Below the pieces are notes generated by a model. It made no database searches. It was not told the DNA's origin and worked only from the letters and a program-made list of their open reading frames with translations. Below are positions 1-5,139 of a stretch of 5,139 bases of DNA, in pieces. Positions within the stretch are counted from its first letter, which is position 1. Each line of letters begins with the position of its first letter. The DNA comes from BOKZ01 sp040900165 (GTDB lineage Bacteria > Patescibacteriota > UBA1384 > 2-12-FULL-50-11): assembly GCA_040900165.1 (NCBI GenBank), contig JBBDZM010000005.1:1-5139 (forward strand), read 5' to 3'. The position numbers and the translations under genes were made by a program.

Positions 1-515
1 ATGTCGCTTTTGGCCTGAATGGCAATTGAAAAGGCCAGGCGGACTTGCATGCCAGAAGAATAATTTTTTAGTTTCTGATCCATAAAATTTTCCAATTCGG
101 CAAACTCGACAATTTGGTCGTACACTTTGGCGATCTCTGATCGGCTAAAACCAAGTAGTGCTCCGTTGAGAAAGATATTCTCTTTGCCAGTTAATTCGGG
201 GTTGAAACCAACCCCCAGCTCGATAAACGGTGTAAGAGTGCCGTTAATTTGAACGGAACCAGAGTCGTGGGTGTAGATGCCGGCCAGAATTTTCAACATT
301 GTACTTTTGCCGCTACCATTGCGGCCAACAATGCCAAAAAAATCGCCTTTCTTGACCTCAAAATCAATGTCGGTAAGCACTCTCTGTATTTCATATCCTC
401 GATCGGTGTTGAAGATGTTGACAACCGCTTGTTTAACGCCAGAGTGCCGTTCGTGGGGGAGTTTAAATGTTTTTGATAAGCCGCGGACTGTGATGGCGCT
501 GTCGTTAGTAATCAT
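1..515 (-). CDS. wzt: Polysaccharide ABC exporter, ATP-binding subunit (Wzt/TagH type), partial at C-terminus
   Basis: This is the ATPase half of an ABC-2 exporter that moves undecaprenyl-linked polysaccharide across the inner membrane; it acts on the cytoplasmic face, bound to the permease encoded just upstream. The gene starts at ATG 515-513 and 171 codons are present before the window edge. After a short first strand there is the long loop typical of Wzt/TagH (about residues 18-46, beginning KLPHERHSG), then Walker A GRNGSGKST (64-72), FIELGVGFNPELTG (97-110) where other ABC proteins carry the Q-loop, and the ABC signature YSSGMQVRLAF (152-162). The sequence ends at AKSD, just before the expected Walker B and H-loop. 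The start overlaps the permease stop (ATGA), which implies translational coupling and one transcript. Whether a C-terminal glycan-binding domain follows cannot be seen. Family assignment is secure; the exact substrate is unknown. Confidence 0.93.
   Translation of the reverse strand, partial: MITNDSAITVRGLSKTFKLPHERHSGVKQAVVNIFNTDRGYEIQRVLTDIDFEVKKGDFFGIVGRNGSGKSTMLKILAGIYTHDSGSVQINGTLTPFIELGVGFNPELTGKENIFLNGALLGFSRSEIAKVYDQIVEFAELENFMDQKLKNYSSGMQVRLAFSIAIQAKSD
512..515 (-). other. ATGA stop/start overlap between permease and ATPase genes
   Basis: Read on the minus strand, the ATPase start ATG (515-513) and the permease stop TGA (514-512) share two bases. No strong Shine-Dalgarno precedes the ATPase start, so reinitiation by ribosomes finishing the permease is the likely mode of translation. 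This would keep the two subunits in balance. Confidence 0.85.
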
Positions 516-1324
516 AGGTTTTCGGCAAAGTAGCGGGAATTATTTTTAAAATAAATACTGGCAAAAATAATTAACGCCAAAATAATTACGTAGGGAATAA
601 GTTGGGTAAGGGGGTCGTTAATATAGTTTCCGACGGTTGTTGTCTGATGGGAAATTAAGTTATATCGGGCATCTTGGATTATCTGAGCAATCGGGTTGAG
701 TAAAATGATTTTAGCGGCAGTTTCGTTGAATCCAACCACTAAACTTAAGGGGTAGATAATTGGTACGGCGTAGAATAGCCCCTGCAAAACTACTTCCCAA
801 ACGTGGACAACATCCCGGTATTTAACCATCAGGGCCGATAGTAAAAAGGCAATTGCCAGGGCCAGAATGTAGAGCTCGATGATATTTAGCGGCAACAACA
901 GGGCGCTGGCTTGAAAATGAACGCCGTTGATTATCATAAATATAATTACTACTGCCAGGTTGATAAGCAAATTAATCAAAGCGGAGATAGTGCTTGATAG
1001 AACGATAATGTATTTGGGGAAACTAATTTTTCTAATAACGTCACCCCGGCCAATAATTGAGTGCATCCCCTGGATTGTTGCCTCGGTAAAAAATCCCCAC
1101 ATCACAATTCCCAAGAGCAAAATTACCGGATAGTGCTCAATCCCTTCGCCAAAACGCAAGAATTTTACAAATACTACGTAGAGAATCGCAAAGAGCATTA
1201 GTGGTTTTAGCAGTGACCACAGGTAACCAAGGACTGATCCTTGATAGCGAAGTTTGAAATCGGTAATTACCAGCTCCTTCAGGAGGATGCGGTTCTTCCG
1301 ATTAAATACATTAGCGATATTCAT
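512..1324 (-). CDS. wzm: Polysaccharide ABC exporter, permease subunit (Wzm/TagG type)
   Basis: This is the complete 270-residue membrane subunit of the ABC-2 polysaccharide exporter and partner of the Wzt-like ATPase downstream. Length is normal for the family (about 260-280). Six hydrophobic segments are visible at roughly residues 38-56, 66-86, 105-133, 142-166, 177-197 and 241-258. An amphipathic N-terminus precedes the family motif RYQGSVLGYLWSLLKP (26-41). Other family landmarks are IRKISFPKYI (97-106), MVKYRDVVHVWEVVLQ (166-181) and LNPIAQIIQDAR (209-220). The TGA stop (514-512) overlaps the ATPase ATG. The start at 1324 is the natural one: it places the conserved motif at the usual distance, and a TATAAT sits 8 bases upstream. 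There is no properly spaced Shine-Dalgarno (only AGGT abutting the ATG). Family is secure; whether the cargo is O-antigen, teichoic acid or another glycan is not decided by sequence. Confidence 0.94.
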   Translation of the reverse strand: MNIANVFNRKNRILLKELVITDFKLRYQGSVLGYLWSLLKPLMLFAILYVVFVKFLRFGEGIEHYPVILLLGIVMWGFFTEATIQGMHSIIGRGDVIRKISFPKYIIVLSSTISALINLLINLAVVIIFMIINGVHFQASALLLPLNIIELYILALAIAFLLSALMVKYRDVVHVWEVVLQGLFYAVPIIYPLSLVVGFNETAAKIILLNPIAQIIQDARYNLISHQTTTVGNYINDPLTQLIPYVIILALIIFASIYFKNNSRYFAENL

Positions 1325-1332
1325 ACCTGAAT

Positions 1333-1361
1333 ATTATATTCGTTTTGACCGGTATCATAAA
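1333..1361 (-). promoter_or_regulatory. Predicted promoter of the exporter operon, possibly leaderless
   Basis: A perfect -10 hexamer TATAAT lies at 1338-1333 on the minus strand, with a weak -35 candidate TTTATG at 1361-1356 (17-base spacer, 3 of 6 consensus matches). Only 8 bases separate the -10 from the permease ATG, so transcription would begin about two bases before, or at, the start codon. The hexamers are read directly; promoter activity and start site are inferred. Confidence 0.45.
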
Positions 1362-1373
1362 TAGCTATCCACC

Positions 1374-1402
1374 TGGAAAGACCACAGTGTTAAATATATA
1401 GT
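1374..1402 (+). promoter_or_regulatory. Predicted promoter of the glycosyltransferase gene, possibly leaderless
   Basis: TGGAAA (1374-1379, 4 of 6 matches to TTGACA) and TATAGT (1397-1402, 5 of 6 matches to TATAAT) are 17 bases apart. Six bases follow before ATG 1409, so the standard spacing puts the first transcribed base on the A of the start codon. The segment before the ATG has no Shine-Dalgarno, which agrees with a leaderless mRNA. Overlapping alternatives such as TATATA (1395-1400) would shift the start by only two bases. Confidence 0.45.
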
Positions 1403-1408
1403 CAGCCT

Positions 1409-2450
1409 ATGCATAGGATTGGTCTGGATATGCGTAACTGGCGAGCCGAATCCGGTGGGGTTGGCCGCTATAACCGCAACCTGTTAAAAGAGCTATTGGC
1501 GATTGATTCCGAAAATCACTACACGGCGATAATCACTCCAAAGGGTGAAAAAGAATTTAACGTCAAAGCCCCAAATTTGGAAAAACTGGTAGTTGAGTAC
1601 GACAATTACTCCAGCGACGAACAGCGCTACTTGCCGGCTCTGCTTAAGCAACAGCAGTTCGATTTGGTCCATTTTACCCAGTTCAATCACCCAATATTTT
1701 ATCGCCAGCCATTTGTCATAACGATCCACGACATTATTATGCATCTCTACCCGTCCGGCCGGCAAAAAGATTCTTGGCTACGTCGGCTGGCCTACCGTCG
1801 GGTTTTCAACGACTGCCAGCGGGCAGAGCGGATTATTGTTCCGAGCCAGTCAACCAAAGACGATTTGGTGGAAAAGCTGGGATTTCCGCTCGAGAAAATT
1901 AATGTCACCGCCGAGGGCAGCGAGGCGGCGTTCCGGCTTCACACACCAGCCGAAAAGCAAAAAATTATTCAAAAATATGCCTTACCCAAACGATTTATCC
2001 TTTTCGTCAGTCGTTGGGAAGAATACAAGGGTTTGCCGGCTTTGATTAAAGCTTTCGAAGTATTGAGTAAAAAATATCCGGATTTGGGGTTAGTGATTGC
2101 TGGCGAGCCGAGCAAGCAAAATCCGTCAGTGGCCGAGCTGGTTAAAACGGCTCAAAGCACTAACAAAAATATTGTCACACCCGGCTTTATCGCCGACGCT
2201 GATTTAGCGCCGCTTTATGCCGCCGCCACCGTTTACGTCCACCCCAGTTGGTATGAAGGTTTTGGCATTATGATTTTGGAGGCGTTTGCTAGCGGCGTGC
2301 CGGTGGTAACAAGTAACGTCTCCAGTTTGCCGGAAGTGGCTGGTGAGGCGGCCTTGCTGGTGGATCCCAAAAACCCCAAAGCCATCGCCGAAAATATTGA
2401 AAAAATTCTGGCCGATTCCACTTTAGCCGAATCGCTCAAGCAAAAAGGCC
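1409..2450 (+). CDS. GT4-family glycosyltransferase (GT-B fold), 3' end lost in assembly gap
   Basis: This is a retaining glycosyltransferase of the GT4 family that would transfer a sugar from a nucleotide-sugar donor to a lipid-linked glycan at the cytoplasmic face of the membrane. 347 codons are readable before the Ns; family members of this type are usually about 370-385 residues, so some 25-35 residues are missing. The N-terminal acceptor domain has the glycine loop GGVGRYNRNL (16-25), FDLVHFTQFNHP (84-95), TIHDII (105-110) and VPSQSTKDDL (144-153). The C-terminal donor domain begins near FILFVSRWEEYKG (196-208), with R202 and K207 as the likely phosphate contacts. It continues with VIAGEP (229-234), VTPGFI (256-261), and the EX7E motif E283 to E291 within WYEGFGIMILEAFASGVPVV. 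The divergent position beside the exporter suggests a role in building the exported glycan. Donor, acceptor and linkage cannot be told from sequence. Confidence 0.9.
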
Positions 2451-2550
2451 NNNNNNNNNNNNNNNNNNNNNNNNNNNNNNNNNNNNNNNNNNNNNNNNNN
2501 NNNNNNNNNNNNNNNNNNNNNNNNNNNNNNNNNNNNNNNNNNNNNNNNNN
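2451..2550. other. Assembly gap (100 Ns) between two convergent genes
   Basis: Exactly 100 Ns interrupt the sequence. They cut off the 3' end of the glycosyltransferase on the left and of the reductase on the right, which converge here. The missing coding sequence of the two genes (roughly 90 bases plus 165-250 bases, judged from usual family lengths) is more than 100 bases, so the gap length is probably a placeholder. Reading frames that continue across the Ns are meaningless. A bidirectional terminator may lie in the missing DNA. Confidence 0.97.
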
Positions 2551-3051
2551 CTCGCCATGAAGAGTTTCGATCACGGCCAATTGGGCATGTTTACTGGCCG
2601 AGTAAGCGACCCGTCCCGGCAGGACGTCCTGGTTAAGCGATGCGCGCGAGCCGATGCCGACAAACACCCCACGCTTCTGGCTGGAGAAGAGATTTTTAAC
2701 GTGAACGGCGACAAAGAATGTGCCAATGGCGTTAACTTCAAAGGCCTGGCGCAGGGACTCTGCGCCCGTGTTCTCCAGCGGCAGATCTGTAGTGAAGCCG
2801 CCGCCGGCCGTCAGTAGAACCGCATCAATTTGGCTTTTGGCTACTGCCCAAGAAAAGGCATCGGCAACGTCAGATTCAATAGTGACATCGCAAGTCTTAA
2901 CGTTAATACTGCCAGTGATTTTTTGAAGATCGTCCAGCAGGGTTTTATCGCGGGCCACCGCAAAGACTTCCCAGCCATTTTTAGCAAAGTGCTCGGCGGA
3001 TGCCCTTCCAAGCCCCTTGCTAGCACCGAAGATAAGAATAGATTTATGCAT
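2551..3051 (-). CDS. Short-chain dehydrogenase/reductase (SDR), 3' end lost in assembly gap
   Basis: This is an NAD(P)-dependent oxidoreductase of the classical SDR family, cytoplasmic, with a Rossmann fold. 167 codons are readable; usual family length is 220-250, so about 55-85 residues including the substrate loop are missing. The cofactor loop GASKGLGR is at 9-16, and ARD at 33-35 after the second strand suggests NADP(H) preference through R34. CDVT is at 54-57. The usual NNAG is replaced by LLTAGGG (79-85). The likely catalytic set is N107, S135, Y150 and K154 (YSASK 150-154). The serine-to-tyrosine distance is 15 rather than the common 13, which suggests a two-residue longer loop. ATG 3051-3049 is chosen because the fold starts immediately after it and GGAGGG lies upstream; a longer frame from 3120 would add 23 residues of non-SDR sequence over the divergent spacer. 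Substrate is unknown. Confidence 0.88.
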
Positions 3052-3061
3052 AGTAAGGTCA

Positions 3062-3067
3062 CCCTCC
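3062..3067 (-). promoter_or_regulatory. Ribosome binding site of the SDR gene
   Basis: GGAGGG on the minus strand (3067-3062) lies 10 bases before ATG 3051. It is a strong match to the anti-Shine-Dalgarno, at slightly long spacing. It supports the 3051 start over the longer upstream frame. Confidence 0.6.
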
Positions 3068-3075
3068 GTGGTCGA

Positions 3076-3104
3076 AATGTAGCAGTGCGACTTTGTTTTG
3101 GAAA
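3076..3104 (-). promoter_or_regulatory. Possible promoter of the SDR gene
   Basis: TTTCCA (3104-3099) and TACATT (3081-3076) on the minus strand are 17 bases apart, each matching the sigma-70 consensus at 4 of 6 positions. Transcription would start near 3069 and give a short leader of about 18 bases holding the GGAGGG site. The match is modest and other start points in the spacer are possible. Confidence 0.3.
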
Positions 3105-3110
3105 GCACTC

Positions 3111-3140
3111 TTGAATACAACAGGGTAAATCCGTTACAAT
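3111..3140 (+). promoter_or_regulatory. Predicted promoter of hppA
   Basis: TTGAAT (3111-3116, 4 of 6) and TACAAT (3135-3140, 5 of 6) are separated by 18 bases in the divergent spacer upstream of the pyrophosphatase gene. The expected transcription start near 3147 gives a leader of about 32 bases containing a strong ribosome binding site. This is a conventional leadered arrangement, unlike the two genes around position 1366. Confidence 0.5.
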
Positions 3141-3165
3141 AGCCCTATATTAACAGAGCCAAAGC

Positions 3166-3172
3166 AAGGAGA
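3166..3172 (+). promoter_or_regulatory. Ribosome binding site of hppA
   Basis: AAGGAGA at 3166-3172 lies 6 bases before ATG 3179. This near-consensus Shine-Dalgarno fixes the hppA start codon. Confidence 0.85.
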
Positions 3173-3178
3173 AACTCA

Positions 3179-5139
3179 ATGACAACAGAGCAATATGTCT
3201 TATACGGTGCAACCGGCGCGGGAATTCTAGGAGTTTTATACGGATTATATTTAGCCCGTTGGATTAACAAACAACCAGCTGGCGACTCGAAAATGAAAGA
3301 AATCGCCCTGGCTATTCAGCAAGGCGCCTCCGCGTATTTAAACCGCCAGTATCGAACAATTGCGGTTGTGGCTTTGATTGCTTTTATTGCCCTGGGACTA
3401 TTTCTCAACTGGGTATTGGCGCTGGGCTTTTTGGTCGGCGCGGTTCTGTCGGCCGTTTCCGGCTACATCGGCATGAACGTTTCTGTTAGGGCTAATGTTC
3501 GAACCGCCGAGGCCGCCAAATCCGGTCTGAAAAAAGCACTGGATTTGTCTTTCAAAGGAGGCGCTGTTACCGGTCTGATGGTCGTTGGTCTGGGCTTGCT
3601 CGGCACAACGGTTTTCTACTGGCTAACCAAAGATATCTCTGCGCTGGTTGGGCTAGCCTTTGGGGGATCGTTAATCTCAATCTTTGCCCGGCTCGGTGGC
3701 GGCATCTACACCAAAGCCGCTGACGTCGGCGCCGATTTAGTCGGTAAAGTCGAGGCCGGCATTCCCGAAGACGACCCCCGTAATCCAGCGGTGATTGCCG
3801 ATAACGTCGGCGATAACGTCGGCGACTGCGCCGGCATGGCCGCCGATTTATTTGAGACTTACGTTGTTACGGCTGTTTCGGCAATGTTGCTTGGCTCAAT
3901 TCTTTTCCCGCAGTACGATAATTTTATTCTCTACCCGCTGGCGCTAGGCGCAGTTTCGGTGATAACTTCGATAATTGGAATTTTGTTTGTCCGATTAGGA
4001 AAATCTGGCAACATCATGGGCTCGATGTACAAGGGGTTAGGGGTGGCAACGCTTCTTTCAGCCGTTACATTCTTTTACGTTAGTGGCTACCTTTCCGAGG
4101 GTGCTACGCTCACTGGGATTAAGGGGCATAGCCTTTTCTTCTCGGGGCTGGTTGGCCTGGGCGTAACGGTGTTGATGATGATCATTACCGAGTACTACAC
4201 CTCCACCAAATTTAACCCCGTTAAAAAGATCGCTAAAGCTTCCGAAACCGGCCACGGTACCAACATTATTGCTGGGTTGGCGATGTCGATGCAGTCGACC
4301 GCCCTGCCGGTAATCGTTATCGCCGCTGGCGCGCTTGGTGCCTTTGCGCTAGCGGGACTTTACGGTGTAGCGATTGCCGCCTTTGCCATGCTTAGTCTGG
4401 CCGGGGTAATTGTCGCCATCGATGCCTTTGGTCCAATTACCGACAACGCCGGCGGCATCGCCGAAATGGCTGGCTTGCCAGAGGAAGTCCGCACCGTTAC
4501 CGACGAGCTCGATGCCGTCGGCAACACCACTAAAGCGATTACCAAGGGCTACGCTATCGCTTCGGCCGGTCTGGCCGCGCTAGTGCTGTTTGCTTCCTAC
4601 ACCGAAGAAATCGCCGCCAAAGGTCTGCAAGTTGTCTACTCACTTTCGGATCCATATGTGATTGTCGGCTTGTTTATTGGTGGTCTGTTGCCGTACCTAT
4701 TTGCCTCCATGGCGATGGAAGCGGTTTCCCGAGCCGCCGGCACGGTGGTTGATGAAGTCCGCCGCCAGTTCAAAGAGCGCCGCGGTATCTTGGAGGGCAA
4801 AGTTAAACCCGATTACTCCCGGGCCGTTTCGATTGTTACCGGCGCCGCTCTTAAAGAAATGATTGTCCCGGCTCTTTTGCCGATTGTCGTTCCGATTTTG
4901 GTCGGCTGGCTACTCGGTCCAGCGGCTTTAGGCGGCTTGCTGATTGGCACAATTGTTACTGGCTTATTCGTCGCCCTGTCCATGACCAACGGCGGAGCTG
5001 CCTGGGATAACGCCAAAAAGTATATTGAAGAAGGTAATTTTGGCGGCAAAGGGAGCGAAGCTCACAAAGCCGCTATTACCGGCGACACCGTCGGTGACCC
5101 CTATAAAGACACCGCCGGCCCAGCTATCAATCCAATGAT
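3179..5139 (+). CDS. hppA: Membrane-bound proton-translocating pyrophosphatase, K+-independent type, partial at C-terminus
   Basis: This integral membrane enzyme hydrolyses pyrophosphate and uses the energy to pump protons across the cytoplasmic membrane. 653 codons are present and the frame leaves the window in the conserved TAGPAINPM segment, so only a few tens of residues (the last transmembrane helix) should be missing. Hydrophobic helices alternate along the whole length, as in the 16-helix family fold. The catalytic loops are intact: D182 X7 K190 X E192 (DVGADLVGKVE), DDPRNPAVIADNVGDNVGDCAGM (198-220), DAFGPITDNAGGIAEM (415-430), the MTNGGAAWDNAKK loop, and GDTVGDPYKDTAGP with D636, D640, K643 and D644. 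GNTTKAITKG carries Lys452 and Thr455 where K+-dependent enzymes have alanines; this lysine replaces the K+ requirement, so a K+-independent H+ pump is expected. It is transcribed alone from the divergent spacer, with a strong ribosome binding site. Confidence 0.96.
   Translation, partial: MTTEQYVLYGATGAGILGVLYGLYLARWINKQPAGDSKMKEIALAIQQGASAYLNRQYRTIAVVALIAFIALGLFLNWVLALGFLVGAVLSAVSGYIGMNVSVRANVRTAEAAKSGLKKALDLSFKGGAVTGLMVVGLGLLGTTVFYWLTKDISALVGLAFGGSLISIFARLGGGIYTKAADVGADLVGKVEAGIPEDDPRNPAVIADNVGDNVGDCAGMAADLFETYVVTAVSAMLLGSILFPQYDNFILYPLALGAVSVITSIIGILFVRLGKSGNIMGSMYKGLGVATLLSAVTFFYVSGYLSEGATLTGIKGHSLFFSGLVGLGVTVLMMIITEYYTSTKFNPVKKIAKASETGHGTNIIAGLAMSMQSTALPVIVIAAGALGAFALAGLYGVAIAAFAMLSLAGVIVAIDAFGPITDNAGGIAEMAGLPEEVRTVTDELDAVGNTTKAITKGYAIASAGLAALVLFASYTEEIAAKGLQVVYSLSDPYVIVGLFIGGLLPYLFASMAMEAVSRAAGTVVDEVRRQFKERRGILEGKVKPDYSRAVSIVTGAALKEMIVPALLPIVVPILVGWLLGPAALGGLLIGTIVTGLFVALSMTNGGAAWDNAKKYIEEGNFGGKGSEAHKAAITGDTVGDPYKDTAGPAINPM
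3800..3823 (+). repeat. Perfect 12-bp tandem duplication inside hppA
   Basis: The 12-mer GATAACGTCGGC occurs twice in direct succession (3800-3811 and 3812-3823) and encodes the DNVG-DNVG part of the conserved pyrophosphate-binding loop. The protein repeat is universal in the family. The identical synonymous codons are the only DNA-level peculiarity. Confidence 0.9.

Larger units (their letters stand above)
1325..1408. promoter_or_regulatory. Divergent intergenic region between exporter operon and glycosyltransferase
   Basis: This 84-bp AT-rich spacer separates two genes transcribed away from each other and carries a promoter candidate for each side. An 8-bp perfect palindrome, ATAGCTAT (1361-1368), lies between the two -10 elements and overlaps the exporter -35 candidate by one base. 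It could be an operator, but a palindrome this short also occurs by chance in AT-rich DNA. No terminator or riboswitch-like structure is evident. Confidence 0.5.

Noticed and set aside
249..549. Two overlapping plus-strand frames (75 and 90 codons)
   Set aside because: They lie antisense to the ATPase gene, including its Walker A region, and show no domain or ribosome binding site. The minus-strand frame has clear conserved motifs.
1345..1350. TTGACC as a -35 element for the glycosyltransferase
   Set aside because: No -10-like hexamer lies 16-18 bases downstream (the 17-base position reads TCCACC). The TGGAAA/TATAGT pair is better spaced.
1493..1765. 90-codon minus-strand frame inside the glycosyltransferase
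   Set aside because: It is antisense to the conserved GT4 N-terminal domain and shows no start signals or motifs.
2557..3114. Plus-strand frames of 68-94 codons over the SDR gene
   Set aside because: They are antisense to a gene with intact SDR motifs (GASKGLGR, YSASK) and have no recognisable content.
2233..3120. A single 295-codon minus-strand protein running through the Ns
   Set aside because: Its part beyond 2550 is antisense glycosyltransferase joined through unknown bases. The real SDR readable part is 2551-3051, and the first 23 residues from 3120 are not SDR-like.
4058..5049. Minus-strand and out-of-frame short frames within hppA
   Set aside because: The continuous 653-codon hppA frame with all catalytic motifs explains this DNA; the short frames are by-products of its composition.
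512..5139. Higher GC in hppA and the SDR gene than in the permease as a sign of horizontal transfer
   Set aside because: The contrast is visible by eye, but Ile/Phe/Tyr-rich versus Ala/Gly-rich proteins explain much of it, and no mobile element, tRNA or repeat boundary is present.

Overview
The window is bacterial, gene-dense chromosomal DNA. It holds five protein-coding genes, only one of them complete, and one 100-base run of Ns. The stop codon of the complete gene is TGA and no long gene contains an in-frame TGA, so the standard bacterial code applies. The ABC ATPase and permease look like the versions I associate with candidate phyla radiation (Patescibacteria) metagenome assemblies. That taxonomic suggestion is recall, not proof; nothing here fixes the lineage.

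Left part (1-1324, minus strand): a two-gene export operon. The permease gene (wzm/tagG type) comes first and its stop overlaps the start of the ATPase gene (wzt/tagH type) in an ATGA. The ATPase runs off the left edge just after its ABC signature. Together they form the classical ABC exporter for undecaprenyl-linked polysaccharide such as O-antigen-like glycans or teichoic acids.

Middle (1325-2450, plus strand): an 84-bp divergent spacer separates the permease from a GT4-family glycosyltransferase, which probably helps build the glycan that the exporter moves. Both flanking genes have a -10-like hexamer placed so that transcription would begin at or within about two bases of the ATG, and neither has a well-placed Shine-Dalgarno, so both may be leaderless. 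The glycosyltransferase is cut by the N run (2451-2550).

Right part (2551-5139): a short-chain dehydrogenase/reductase on the minus strand, its C-terminus lost in the gap, then a 127-bp divergent spacer with a recognisable promoter and a strong ribosome binding site. This leads into a membrane-bound pyrophosphatase (hppA) of the K+-independent, proton-pumping type, which runs off the right edge only a few tens of residues short of its usual end.

The exporter and glycosyltransferase form a cell-surface glycan locus. The reductase and the pyrophosphatase look like ordinary neighbours; no functional link to the glycan genes is visible. I found no RNA genes, CRISPR, transposons or defence systems, and no convincing undescribed system.
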